A stretch of 55,808 bases of DNA from Ruminococcus sp. Lineage in GTDB: Bacteria; Bacillota; Clostridia; Oscillospirales; Ruminococcaceae. The DNA lies in contig JAETQO010000010.1 in NCBI GenBank assembly GCA_021770655.1, positions 1-55,808 on the forward strand, in the 5' to 3' direction. This document shows positions 1-8,718 of the stretch, piece after piece. The notes beneath the pieces are model-generated. The model had not been told where the DNA came from. It saw only the letters and a program-made list of their open reading frames with translations, and ran no database searches. The translations under genes were made by a program, and so were the position numbers. Positions within the stretch are counted from its first letter, which is position 1. Each line of letters begins with the position of its first letter.

Positions 1-147
1 ACGAACAACAAGACCGATACAAAGACGGTTTCAAAGCTTTCAGGCAACAAGAAATATTATGTAAGGGTTCGCTCCTACACGGTTGTGAACGGCACGAAAT
101 ATTACGGCGCTTGGTCAACTGCAAAGAGTGTGACGACTAAGAAATAA
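1..147 (+). CDS. C-terminal fragment of a surface/FN3-type protein
   Basis: Frame 1 is open from the window edge to a TAA at 145-147, giving 48 residues; the start lies outside the window. The tail reads YYVRVRSYTVVNGTKYYG, then a Trp-Ser and a Lys-rich end. This Tyr-rich YYVRVR pattern is typical of the last beta strands of fibronectin type III-like domains that close many secreted or cell-wall proteins of Clostridia. Whatever function the protein has lies upstream. A strong hairpin follows the stop at 177-213, which supports this as the real 3' end of a gene. The family call rests on motif resemblance only. Confidence 0.6.
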   Translation, partial: TNNKTDTKTVSKLSGNKKYYVRVRSYTVVNGTKYYGAWSTAKSVTTKK

Positions 148-169
148 TATTTACAACTTTAATCTCAAA

Positions 170-218
170 CAAAAAAATACCGGATAAGGAGAGAATTTTT
201 CCTTACCCGGTATTTTTC
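170..218. terminator. Bidirectional intrinsic terminator
   Basis: Arms ATACCGGATAAGGA and TCCTTACCCGGTAT (177-213) pair with one mismatch. A T-run follows on the plus strand and an A-run (171-177) precedes it, so it can end both the plus-strand surface-protein gene and the convergent MFS gene. Confidence 0.85.
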
Positions 219-219
219 G

Positions 220-1389
220 TTATTCTGTTTCATTTCTTACAACCGAATTAAGACGCTCAGACATTATTATCATCAAAACCGCAAAAACAATCAGATAAAC
301 AGGATATATCCATAAACCAATTTTACCTGCCAAAAATCCGAAAAGAGGAGGCATAAAAGTTGTTCCGACATATGCGCTTGCCATTTGTATTCCGATTATT
401 GACTGAGAATTTTCTTTGCCGAAGTTAGAAGGCGTTGCATGGATTATAGACGGATAGATCGGAGCACAGCCAAGTCCGATGATAATAAGACCTGCAAGAG
501 AAGACATATAGGAGCCTAAAGGAAGTATTAACAGCATAATTCCTGCGGCAATAACTGAAAGGCCGAACCGAATGAGGTTTTTGTCTCCAAAGCGTTCCGA
601 AATAAATCCGCATACAAATCTGCCGGCAGTGATACCTAGATAAAACAAAGAGGCAAATCCGGCGGCAGTTTCCTCAGAAACTCCCTTGTACTCACACAGA
701 TAACTGCTAGCCCACAAACCGGCTGTTGATTCTAAAGCACAGTAACTGAAAAAGGTTATAAGCACTAGCGGAACGCCGGTAATTTTAAGTGAAGATATAA
801 TTCCCGATGAAGCTTTATTTTCCGGATTATTTTCATCAGAAGAACGCTTTTTCCACATTGGAAGGCTCAAAAACAGCATTACAGTCAAAATAATCTGAAT
901 TATTGAAACAGAACGATACCCCATTTTCCAGCCTGCACCCGAAGTAAGACAGTACCCCATAATATATGGACTTACAGATGCGCCTACTCCCCAGAAACAA
1001 TGAAGCCAGCTCATATGCCTTGATGCAAAATGAAGCGCAACATAATTATTAAGAGCGGCGTCTATCGCACCTGCGCCAAGACCATAAGGCACTGCCCAGA
1101 TACACAGCAATACATAAGAATCAGACATCGAAAATCCAAACATTGCCGCAGCAGTCATAAAAACACTTATTGTGGTAACAAGTCCTGTTCCAAGCTTTTT
1201 AGTAAGGAAATCCGACATAAGACTTGATACTATCGTGCCGAATGCAATTATCATAGAAAGCATTCCCATATATGACAGCGGAACGCCTAGTTCGCTGTAC
1301 ATTACAGGCCACGCTGAGCCAAGAAGAGAATCCGGAAGCCCGAGGCTTATAAATGCAATGTAAATAATCACCAAAAGAAGTGAGATCAT
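220..1389 (-). CDS. MFS transporter
   Basis: A 389-residue, very hydrophobic protein with about 12 predicted membrane segments, the usual length for the major facilitator superfamily. The N-terminal half has the pattern GLPDSLLGSAWPVM and a basic/acidic loop (SDFLTKKLG) between TM2 and TM3, like the MFS motif-A loop. A second similar loop (GRFVCGFISERFGDKN) starts the C-terminal half. GLPD near the start resembles FucP-like or sugar/drug MFS carriers, but the substrate cannot be read from sequence. It is transcribed alone from a minus-strand promoter at 1431-1459 and ends at the shared terminator at 177-213. Confidence 0.85.
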   Translation of the reverse strand: MISLLLVIIYIAFISLGLPDSLLGSAWPVMYSELGVPLSYMGMLSMIIAFGTIVSSLMSDFLTKKLGTGLVTTISVFMTAAAMFGFSMSDSYVLLCIWAVPYGLGAGAIDAALNNYVALHFASRHMSWLHCFWGVGASVSPYIMGYCLTSGAGWKMGYRSVSIIQIILTVMLFLSLPMWKKRSSDENNPENKASSGIISSLKITGVPLVLITFFSYCALESTAGLWASSYLCEYKGVSEETAAGFASLFYLGITAGRFVCGFISERFGDKNLIRFGLSVIAAGIMLLILPLGSYMSSLAGLIIIGLGCAPIYPSIIHATPSNFGKENSQSIIGIQMASAYVGTTFMPPLFGFLAGKIGLWIYPVYLIVFAVLMIIMSERLNSVVRNETE

Positions 1390-1430
1390 ATTATCTTATC
1401 TGCTCCAATCATAAGTTTGTAATCTAAATA

Positions 1431-1459
1431 ATTTTATCACAAATCCGCCGTTGTGTCAA
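1431..1459 (-). promoter_or_regulatory. SigA-type promoter for the MFS gene
   Basis: On the minus strand, -35 TTGACA (1459-1454), a 17-bp spacer and -10 TAAAAT (1436-1431) lie about 40 bp upstream of the MFS start codon. Confidence 0.7.
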
Positions 1460-1555
1460 TCATTATATGAAAGCTATAATTGATCAGTATCCTTTCATAG
1501 GGGTGTCACATATACAGTATGACTGTCATATATTAAGATGAAGGTGGTGAACAAA

Positions 1556-1744
1556 GTGAAAGAAAAAAAAGAAAACTGCGTTGAGCTCAATATTTTTGTT
1601 GAGTGCGATAAATGCTCAAAGCACGAGCCAATGACAGAGTGTGTGGCAGAATGCCAGGACGACAAGCACGATGATGACAAATCCTGTGTTAAGATAAACG
1701 TATTCGTAGAATGCGAGGACAAAAAGCGCAGATATACTATCTGA
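1556..1744 (+). CDS. Small Cys-rich protein with duplicated FVEC motif
   Basis: A 62-residue acidic/Lys-rich protein (68 if the ATG at 1538 is used). The GTG at 1556 is preferred because the sequence AAGGTGGTG at 1541-1549 makes a good ribosome-binding site 6 nt before it, and that site lies inside the longer reading. The protein has an internal duplication: CVELNIFVECDK near the start and CVKINVFVECEDK near the end. Between them lie further Cys residues and an acidic His/Asp-rich stretch (DDKHDDDKS). The six or so cysteines suggest metal binding or disulfide cross-linking, as in small spore-coat or secreted structural proteins, but no family was recognised. An imperfect hairpin follows at 1755-1791. 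Confidence 0.6.
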   Translation: MKEKKENCVELNIFVECDKCSKHEPMTECVAECQDDKHDDDKSCVKINVFVECEDKKRRYTI

Positions 1745-1754
1745 TAAAAAATCA

Positions 1755-1791
1755 GTCAAAGATCGCCGGTTTAACGCCGACGGTCTTTGAC
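1755..1791 (+). terminator. Weak terminator-like hairpin
   Basis: GTCAAAGATC pairs with GGTCTTTGAC with one mismatch. There is no clear T-run after it, so it may act mainly as an mRNA 3' stabiliser between the Cys-rich gene and the convergent permease gene. Confidence 0.45.
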
Positions 1792-1814
1792 CTGTTACTT
1801 ACAATATTAAACTG

Positions 1815-3146
1815 CTATTCTTTCCGTTGTTCACTTACTTCATTTTCAACTTGGTCATCCGATTCTTCTTTTTCACGATTTATCTCATTTACCTCGTCGG
1901 CTGAAGGAATATGGATCGCACTAAGTTGTTCAGGCGTAAGAGGAACCCGCTTTTCAGGTTTTTTATATAAATGCTCAACATTTTCTATATAATAATCTGT
2001 TGCAACAGGAAGCTTTTTATTTTTTAGCTTTGACTCAATAGAGGTTCTGATAAAGCTGTAGATAAGCGCAAATAACGGAACAGCAATAATCATTCCGACA
2101 AATCCAAAAAGATTTCCAAAGAATAATAACGAAACAAGTACCCAGAATCCCGGAAGTCCCGTAGAATCACCCAAAATCTTCGGACCAAGAATGTTTCCGT
2201 CAAACTGTTGCAGAACGATAATAAATATCAGAAGAATGACAGCCTTTTTCGGGTCAATAAGGAGCATAAGAGCCGTAGCAGGGATCGCACCGATTATCGG
2301 ACCGAAGAAAGGAATGATGTTGGTAATTCCTATGAGTACGCTGATCATGATGTTATAAGGCATATTCATTATTGTAAGACCAATAAAGCATAGAATACCA
2401 ATAATAGCGGAATCGATGATTTTTCCACTTAAAAATCCTGAAAAGACTTTATTTGCCTCACAGCAGAACTTCATTATTTTTTCACAAGTAGATTTCTTGG
2501 TACTTGCAATCAATATTTTCTTTGCCTGTGCCAACAGCTTTTCTTTACTGCAAAGCATGTATAATGACGCGATGAAGCCAAGAACAAAGTTCTTTAAAAC
2601 GTTGATTACTCCCCACGCACCGGAAAGTATGTTTTCCAGCATAGGCTGAATTTTCTCAATAAGGGTTCCGAAATCAGTAGAAAACTCCTTGAGCTTCTCA
2701 GTAGCCAGAGCCTCGACTTCAGGATAATTCCGAAATAATCTGTTGATCCAGCCCTGAACCTTACTTATTATTGATGAAGCATTATTAAAAATATCAATAA
2801 CAGAATTGATAAGCTCAGGAACGACGATATAGATAAGTCCTGCCACTATTCCAAGAAAAACAATGGAAGATACGGTTACCGAGCAGGCTCGTGTAAGCTT
2901 TTTCTTTGAGGGATTTTTTACAACTTTATTTCTGAACAGACCTTCAAACTTTACCATGATCGGATTCATCAAAAAAGCAATAACCACGCCCCAAATGACA
3001 GGCATTAAAGCTACCAGAACAGTCGACAGTAATTTCATGATTGTGTCAAATCTGAAAACAGCAACTACAAGAAGTACATTGACCGCAATAACTATCGCCG
3101 CATAGAAAGCAACGGTGGTATATTTTTTATTTGTATATATCTTCAT
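1815..3146 (-). CDS. AI-2E family transporter (PerM/YtvI-like)
   Basis: A 443-residue membrane protein. The signature segment ITNIIPFFGPIIGAIPA in the C-terminal half, followed by a Gln-rich helix (VLQQFDGNILGPKILG) and a GLPGFWVLVSLLFFG segment, is diagnostic of the AI-2E/UPF0118 family. These proteins are oligomeric exporters of autoinducer or ions in different species; no substrate can be assigned here. Two paired N-terminal membrane segments (about 10-30 and 35-60) precede a soluble amphipathic stretch. The last 60 residues are a charged cytoplasmic tail rich in Glu and Lys. The ribosome-binding site is AGAAAGG before ATG. It is a single-gene unit convergent with the Cys-rich gene. Confidence 0.9.
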   Translation of the reverse strand: MKIYTNKKYTTVAFYAAIVIAVNVLLVVAVFRFDTIMKLLSTVLVALMPVIWGVVIAFLMNPIMVKFEGLFRNKVVKNPSKKKLTRACSVTVSSIVFLGIVAGLIYIVVPELINSVIDIFNNASSIISKVQGWINRLFRNYPEVEALATEKLKEFSTDFGTLIEKIQPMLENILSGAWGVINVLKNFVLGFIASLYMLCSKEKLLAQAKKILIASTKKSTCEKIMKFCCEANKVFSGFLSGKIIDSAIIGILCFIGLTIMNMPYNIMISVLIGITNIIPFFGPIIGAIPATALMLLIDPKKAVILLIFIIVLQQFDGNILGPKILGDSTGLPGFWVLVSLLFFGNLFGFVGMIIAVPLFALIYSFIRTSIESKLKNKKLPVATDYYIENVEHLYKKPEKRVPLTPEQLSAIHIPSADEVNEINREKEESDDQVENEVSEQRKE

Positions 3147-3310
3147 ATTTGATCCTTTCTATGTTATTTTTTCCTGATGTTAATTTTATTATACACTACA
3201 TTATTATCAAATGCAAGTCCATTTAAAAATTAAATATATTTTTCTCTAGTAAAGTAATAATGCGATAAATAATGTTTACAAAAAGATAAGATTATTTCCA
3301 ATATTTTATA

Positions 3311-3339
3311 TTGACAAAATCAGCAGACAGGAATATAAT
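3311..3339 (+). promoter_or_regulatory. Consensus SigA promoter of the trp operon
   Basis: A perfect TTGACA (3311-3316), a 17-bp spacer and a perfect TATAAT (3334-3339). Transcription would begin near 3346, just before the T-box leader. Confidence 0.85.
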
Positions 3340-3361
3340 ATTAACAATCAAATATATTAAA

Positions 3362-3643
3362 TCCTATGAGCAAAGGTAAGTAGCTGATTGCAAAAGGTTT
3401 CAGAGAGCCGACGGTTGGTGTGAGTCGGTGCGTTTTCTTTCGGTGAATGGATTTGTGAGGAGCAGTGTGAAAGTTTTTTCTAGTATCACTCGCCGTGTTT
3501 CCTGCGTTAATGGACAGGATATTGATTTCCGTTTATCGGAATGCGTATCTGTGAGCCGATGATTTATCATCGGAAAATTGGGTGGCACCACGGTTCTATC
3601 GTCCCATAGCTTTATGTTATGTGTGACGGCAGGACTTTTTTTA
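3362..3643 (+). promoter_or_regulatory. T-box leader, tRNA-Trp specific
   Basis: The T-box core TGGGTGGCACCACGG lies at 3579-3593, the hallmark sequence that pairs with the acceptor end of uncharged tRNA. Stem I can be traced: AGTA (3379-3382) forms the 5' strand of the specifier loop, AGAGAGC and GTTGGTGTGAG make the AG bulge and apical loop, and GAA followed by TGG (3448-3450) and A gives the 3' strand with a UGG (Trp) specifier. An imperfect terminator helix (GTCC...GGAC) ends in seven T at 3636-3642. Uncharged tRNA-Trp would stabilise the antiterminator and allow transcription into trpE. The specifier fits the genes it controls, which is independent support. Confidence 0.93.
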
Positions 3644-3717
3644 TTGCCCTGTCGACGGCAATTCAAATCGAGCGATTTCCCAATTTAGCCGCTCAGAAAT
3701 GTATTGGAGGTTTTTGT

Positions 3718-5193
3718 ATGTTATTTCCTGATACTCAACAAATCAAAAGTTTGTTTGAAAGCTATGAAACAGTTCCGGTTTTCTATGAACTTCTGTTGGA
3801 TTCATGCACGCCTGTTCAGCTTTTTAACTGCCTGCATGAATCATACGATGATTGCTTTATCCTTGAATCAGTGGACAATAAAGATAAATGGGGCAGGTAT
3901 TCGTATGTAGGAATCGATCCTAAGTGTGAGTACATTCTAAAAGATCATATTATTACCGTGAAAGAAAAAGGTAAGGCTGTTGAAGCAGTATATGTAAACG
4001 ATCCTATAGAATATTTTTCTGATGTAATTCAAAAGCATATCTCTCCCCGCTTTGAAAATTATCCGAAGCTTACAGGAGGACTTATCGGATTCTTCGCTTA
4101 TGATATGGTAAGATATTTTGAGAAAACTCTTTGTGATCCGCCTGAGGACGATTTAAAACTGCCTGACGCTGATTTACATTTGTTTGAGAAAATCGTTGCC
4201 TACGACCACCTTTCTAACAAGGCGGTAATAATTCTCAATATCAACAAAGAAGACGATCTTGAAAATAAATATAATGAGTGCGAAAAAACATGCGAAGCTA
4301 TTGTAGAAACGCTGAAAAATTATCGGCCTGTTATCAAAACGCCAAAGAAGATATATAACGACATTACTGTCAAGTCAAATATCACTAAAGAACAGTATCT
4401 TGCCAATGTTGCAAAAGCTAAGGAATATATCAGGAACGGCGATATTTTTCAGATAGTTCCTTCACAGAGATTTGAGATCGACAATCCGCCGGACAGCTTT
4501 GATGTTTACAGAATGCTTCGTTCAACTAACCCTTCACCATATCTTTATTATTTCAAACATAATGATTATGCTGTGGCAGGAGCTTCACCGGAAATGCTGG
4601 TTTCGGTTGAAAATAGTACGGTGATAACAAGACCTATCGCCGGCACGATAAAACGGGGCACTACTCATGACGAGGACCTTCGCAACGAACAAAAGCTTTT
4701 GAACGATCCGAAAGAAAGAGCCGAGCATACAATGCTGGTTGATTTAGGAAGGAACGATATCGGTAAGGTTTCAGAGTTTGGTTCTGTAGTTGTGACAGAT
4801 CTGATGACCGTAGAGCGATATTCAAAGGTCATGCACCTTGTTTCAAGCGTTAAGGGAACACTCAGGTCGGATAAGAAACCGCTTGACGCTTTAATGGCGG
4901 TTCTTCCTGCCGGTACGCTTTCAGGCGCGCCAAAGGTAAGAGCGATGGAGATAATCGACGAGCTTGAAACAACCAAAAGAGGTCTTTACGGCGGAACTGT
5001 CGGTTATCTTGCGTTTGACGGTTCTCTGGATACCTGTATTGCTATCAGAACCGTTCTTTTTAAAAACCACAAAGCTTATGTACAGGCAGGAGGCGGAGTA
5101 GTTGCAGACTCCGTTCCCGAAAACGAATATCAGGAGTCCTGCAACAAAGCAATGGCTGTTGTGAATGCAATCAAAGAAGCCAATAAATTATAA
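3718..5193 (+). CDS. trpE: Anthranilate synthase component I
   Basis: A 491-residue TrpE, a normal length. It converts chorismate to anthranilate using ammonia from the TrpG domain. Visible family features are an N-terminal regulatory domain starting with MLFPDTQQIKSLFESY and the catalytic chorismate-binding half, with RNGDIFQIVPSQRFE, RPIAGTIKRG, LVDLGRNDIG and LPAGTLSGAPKVRAMEI. The true start is taken at 3718 because TTGGAGG lies 5 nt before it; a longer in-frame reading from 3619 would run back into the T-box terminator. It is the first gene of the trp operon, directly under T-box control, and its stop overlaps the ribosome-binding site of trpS. Confidence 0.97.
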   Translation: MLFPDTQQIKSLFESYETVPVFYELLLDSCTPVQLFNCLHESYDDCFILESVDNKDKWGRYSYVGIDPKCEYILKDHIITVKEKGKAVEAVYVNDPIEYFSDVIQKHISPRFENYPKLTGGLIGFFAYDMVRYFEKTLCDPPEDDLKLPDADLHLFEKIVAYDHLSNKAVIILNINKEDDLENKYNECEKTCEAIVETLKNYRPVIKTPKKIYNDITVKSNITKEQYLANVAKAKEYIRNGDIFQIVPSQRFEIDNPPDSFDVYRMLRSTNPSPYLYYFKHNDYAVAGASPEMLVSVENSTVITRPIAGTIKRGTTHDEDLRNEQKLLNDPKERAEHTMLVDLGRNDIGKVSEFGSVVVTDLMTVERYSKVMHLVSSVKGTLRSDKKPLDALMAVLPAGTLSGAPKVRAMEIIDELETTKRGLYGGTVGYLAFDGSLDTCIAIRTVLFKNHKAYVQAGGGVVADSVPENEYQESCNKAMAVVNAIKEANKL

Positions 5194-5206
5194 GGAGTTG
5201 TATAAA

Positions 5207-6283
5207 ATGAAAAAAAGTATTATTTTAACAGGTGACAGACCTACCGGACCACTTCATCTTGGACATTATGTAGGTTCGCTTAAGAAAAGGGTTGAGCTTC
5301 AGAATACCGGCAAATTCGATCAGTTTGTTATGATAGCCGATTTGCAGGCGCTTACCGACAACGCAGATAATCCGGAGAAGATCAGACAAAACATTCTTGA
5401 AGTTATGCTGGACTATCTTGCAGTTGGTCTTGAGCCGGACAAAACTACATTTCTTGTTCAGTCGCATATCCCCGCACTCTACGAACTGCCTATGTATTAT
5501 TCAAACCTTGTTACAATGTCAAGGCTTGAAAGAAATCCGACTATAAAATCTGAGATCAAAATGAGAAATTTCGAGCGCAATCTTCCGGTCGGCTTTATGA
5601 CTTATCCTATTAGTCAAGCTGCGGACATTACAGCGTTCAAGGCAAAATATGTTCCTGTAGGCGAAGATCAGCTGCCAATGCTTGAACAGGCAAGAGAGAT
5701 CGTTTCAAGCTTCAACAGAATTTACAAGTGCGACATTCTTGTAGAGCCTGAGGCAGTTCTTCCGGATAATGAAAGCTGTAATAGACTTGTAGGTACAGAC
5801 GGAAATACAAAAATGAGTAAATCACTTGGGAACTGCATTTATCTTAAAGACGATGAAAAAACGCTTAAACAGAAAATAATGTCTATGTATACCGACCCTA
5901 CGCATATCAATGTTTCCGACCCGGGACACACCGAAGGAAATCCTGTATTTATCTATCTTGAAGCTTTCAGCAAGGAAGAAGACTTTGCAAAGTATCTGCC
6001 GGAATATAAGAATCTGAGCGAAATGAAAGAGCATTATGAACGCGGCGGATTAGGCGATATGAAGTGTAAAAAGTTCCTCAATAATGTAATGCAGGAATTT
6101 CTTGCACCTATCAGAGCCAGAAGAGAAGAATACGAAAAGGACAAAGAACAGCTTTTGGATATACTCAAGAAAGGTACTCAAAGAGCTATTGACGTTTCAA
6201 ACCAGACTGTTTCGGAGGTTAGACAGGCAATCGGCATAAATTACTTTGACGATAAATCATTTATTAACAAATTTGTTCTGTAA
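5207..6283 (+). CDS. trpS: Tryptophanyl-tRNA synthetase
   Basis: A 358-residue class Ic aminoacyl-tRNA synthetase that charges tRNA-Trp. The HIGH-type motif is GPLHLGHYVGS (HLGH at residues 17-20) and the KMSKS motif appears as TKMSKSLGN. The start at 5207 follows TAAGGAG, whose TAA is also the trpE stop; an in-frame start at 5165 would lie inside trpE. Its placement between trpE and trpGD is unusual: T-box-controlled trpS genes are common, and so are T-box-controlled trp operons, but here both sit in one transcript. Uncharged tRNA-Trp therefore raises both amino acid supply and charging capacity. Confidence 0.96.
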   Translation: MKKSIILTGDRPTGPLHLGHYVGSLKKRVELQNTGKFDQFVMIADLQALTDNADNPEKIRQNILEVMLDYLAVGLEPDKTTFLVQSHIPALYELPMYYSNLVTMSRLERNPTIKSEIKMRNFERNLPVGFMTYPISQAADITAFKAKYVPVGEDQLPMLEQAREIVSSFNRIYKCDILVEPEAVLPDNESCNRLVGTDGNTKMSKSLGNCIYLKDDEKTLKQKIMSMYTDPTHINVSDPGHTEGNPVFIYLEAFSKEEDFAKYLPEYKNLSEMKEHYERGGLGDMKCKKFLNNVMQEFLAPIRARREEYEKDKEQLLDILKKGTQRAIDVSNQTVSEVRQAIGINYFDDKSFINKFVL

Positions 6284-6298
6284 ATAAGGTAGATTATT

Positions 6299-7936
6299 AT
6301 GATTTTACTAATTGACAATTATGACAGCTTTACCTATAATCTTTACCAGACTATTGGTGTGCGGACTAGGGATATAGCTATTGCAAGAAATGATGAAATA
6401 ACGCTGAAGGAAATAGAAGAAATGAATCCTGACGCTATAATCATATCTCCCGGTCCCGGTTATCCAAAAGATGCAGGTATTTCAGTTGATGTTATCAAAA
6501 CATTCAGCGGAAAGATTCCGATTTTAGGCGTTTGTCTTGGTCATCAAGCGATCGCCGAGGCCTTCGGCGGAAAAATCGTACACGCAAAGGAACAGCTTCA
6601 CGGAAAACAGACAGACATTAGTCTTATTACAGACAATCCCCTGTTCGACGGACTGAATAGCACCGTAAAAGCCGCAAGATACCATTCTCTCGTCGTTGAC
6701 AGCATTTCACTTCCTAACTGTCTTTCTGTTATTGCAACAGACGATAAGTCTCAGATAATGGCTATACGTCATAAGAAACATCCTACCTATGGCGTACAGT
6801 TCCACCCTGAATCAATTCTTACAGGAGAAACAGGAAATATAATAATTGAAAATTTTCTCAACAATGTCGTCGGAATCAAAACTAAAAAAACCCAATCCCC
6901 TTCACTGCCCGACAGTGAGAGAACGGAATTGAAAAAATATCTTGCCCTGGTCTGCGACGGCAAATCGCTTACAGAAGATGAAGCATACAAAGTAATGGAC
7001 ATCATAATGAGCGACAGGGCCTCAAATGCTCAGATCGCATGCTTATTGACTGCCCTTAGAATAAAAGGCGAAACGATAGAGGAAATTACCGGCTTTGCAA
7101 AATTAATGAGAGAAAAGATGTCAAAGGTCAATGTCTCAGAAGCACTCGATATTGTCGGAACAGGCGGCGATCTTTCAAACAGCTTTAATATCTCCACCAC
7201 ATCGTCATTTGTTATTGCGGCAGCAGGACAAAAGGTAGCAAAACACGGAAACAGAAGTGTATCCTCAAAAAGCGGAGCCGCTGATGTGCTTGAAGCATTA
7301 GGCGTTAAAATCGCATCTACACATCAGCAGGCAGAACGATCTCTGAATGAAATCGGTCTTACTTTCCTTTTTGCTCAGTCTTACCATTCTGCAATGAAAT
7401 TTGTCGGTCCGACAAGAGGACAGATAGGAATTAGGACAATATTTAATATTTTGGGTCCGCTTGCTAATCCGGCAAAGGCAGATTATATGATACTCGGAAC
7501 ATATGACCCGAATCTTCTTGAACCGATAGCCAGAGTTCTTATAAATCTAGGCATTAAAAGAGCAATGCTTGTATACGGAAATGACGGCTTGGACGAAATA
7601 TCAATTTCTGCTCCGACAACGGTCTGTGAAATAAATGACGGTAAGCTTATCAAATATGAGATCAAACCTGAAGATTTCTCACTAAAAAGAGGCACGCTTG
7701 CGGATATTGTCGGAGGAAACGCAAAAGAAAACGCTGAGATCACAAAAGGAATCCTAGCCGGTTCAGTTAAAGGCCCCAAAAGAGATATTGTACTGCTTAA
7801 TTCAGGTTGTGCCCTTTATATTTGCGGAAAATGCGACAGTATCAATAACGGTGTAAAAATAGCCGCCGAAGCGATCGACAGCGGAAAAGCACTTGAAAAG
7901 CTTGAACAGCTTGTAGAATTCACTAACAGGGGATAA
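6299..7936 (+). CDS. trpGD: TrpG-TrpD fusion: glutamine amidotransferase plus anthranilate phosphoribosyltransferase
   Basis: A 545-residue bifunctional protein. Residues 1-195 are a class I glutamine amidotransferase with the nucleophile in GVCLGHQ (Cys79) and the His/Glu pair in QFHPES (His169, Glu171); this domain supplies ammonia to TrpE. After a short linker (about 195-208), residues 209-545 are TrpD, which joins anthranilate to PRPP. It carries GTGGD (287-291), NISTT (297-301) and KHGNRSVSSKSG (315-326). The same fusion is known in enterobacteria and various Firmicutes. It starts 15 nt after trpS and ends 2 nt before trpC. Confidence 0.96.
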   Translation: MILLIDNYDSFTYNLYQTIGVRTRDIAIARNDEITLKEIEEMNPDAIIISPGPGYPKDAGISVDVIKTFSGKIPILGVCLGHQAIAEAFGGKIVHAKEQLHGKQTDISLITDNPLFDGLNSTVKAARYHSLVVDSISLPNCLSVIATDDKSQIMAIRHKKHPTYGVQFHPESILTGETGNIIIENFLNNVVGIKTKKTQSPSLPDSERTELKKYLALVCDGKSLTEDEAYKVMDIIMSDRASNAQIACLLTALRIKGETIEEITGFAKLMREKMSKVNVSEALDIVGTGGDLSNSFNISTTSSFVIAAAGQKVAKHGNRSVSSKSGAADVLEALGVKIASTHQQAERSLNEIGLTFLFAQSYHSAMKFVGPTRGQIGIRTIFNILGPLANPAKADYMILGTYDPNLLEPIARVLINLGIKRAMLVYGNDGLDEISISAPTTVCEINDGKLIKYEIKPEDFSLKRGTLADIVGGNAKENAEITKGILAGSVKGPKRDIVLLNSGCALYICGKCDSINNGVKIAAEAIDSGKALEKLEQLVEFTNRG

Positions 7937-7938
7937 TT

Positions 7939-8718
7939 ATGATTCTTGATAAAATATGCGATAAGAGGAAGGAACAGCTTGAACGGGATATGCGAAAAGT
8001 TTCGCTCAGCGATATAAAATTTCAGGCAAACGAATCAGATCATAAAATAATTTCCTTTTCAAGAGCGATCAAGCGCGATACACTTTCGGTCATAAGCGAA
8101 GTTAAAAAGGCTTCACCTTCAAAAGGTCTGATTTGCCGGAACTTTGATCCGGTAAAAACAGCCTGCGAGTATGAGCTCAACGGTGCAAACGCTATATCCT
8201 GTCTTACTGAAGAATATTATTTTCAAGGCTCTTCGGAATACCTAAAAGCAATAAGAGCCGCAGTAAGGCTTCCGATCCTCAGAAAAGATTTTATTATTGA
8301 CGAATATCAGCTTTACGAAGCCAGATCAATGGGCGCAGACGCAGTTCTTCTTATTTCTGCAATTCTCAGTGAGGAACAAATGAAAGAATACAGTGAAATT
8401 GCTCATTGCCTTGGACTCGAATGCCTTATAGAGGTTCACAACGAAGATGAATACCGCAAAACACTTGGTTTCAAGCCTGATATGCTCGGAATAAACAACA
8501 GAAACCTTTACACCTTTGAAGTTAATCTTGAAACTACCGGACGGTTAAGCAGAATAATCGACGAACATTCGGTTCTTGTATCTGAAAGCGGGATAAAGGA
8601 CAATGCGGATATGAAAAAAGTACGCAGTATGGGCGCTGATGCCGTTCTTATCGGAGAAACTCTTATGAGAAGCGAAAGCATCGGCGAAACATTTCGTATT
8701 CTGCGGGAGGGCGTCTGA
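7939..8718 (+). CDS. trpC: Indole-3-glycerol phosphate synthase
   Basis: A 259-residue single-domain TrpC that closes the indole ring from CdRP. TIM-barrel motifs seen are SEVKKASPSKG (catalytic Lys and phosphate-binding loop), LRKDFIIDEYQ (second catalytic Lys), LIEVHNEDE, GINNRNL and VSESGI. TrpC and TrpF are separate proteins here, not fused as in E. coli. The gene starts 2 nt after trpGD and its TGA overlaps the ATG of trpF (TGATG), so the two are translationally coupled. Confidence 0.96.
   Translation: MILDKICDKRKEQLERDMRKVSLSDIKFQANESDHKIISFSRAIKRDTLSVISEVKKASPSKGLICRNFDPVKTACEYELNGANAISCLTEEYYFQGSSEYLKAIRAAVRLPILRKDFIIDEYQLYEARSMGADAVLLISAILSEEQMKEYSEIAHCLGLECLIEVHNEDEYRKTLGFKPDMLGINNRNLYTFEVNLETTGRLSRIIDEHSVLVSESGIKDNADMKKVRSMGADAVLIGETLMRSESIGETFRILREGV

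Noticed and set aside
3619-3717. N-terminal extension of trpE upstream of 3718
   Set aside because: It would be translated from the T-box terminator; the ribosome-binding site and family length both support 3718.
4665-4976. A 103-residue minus-strand frame inside trpE
   Set aside because: Shadow frame in a conserved catalytic region of trpE.
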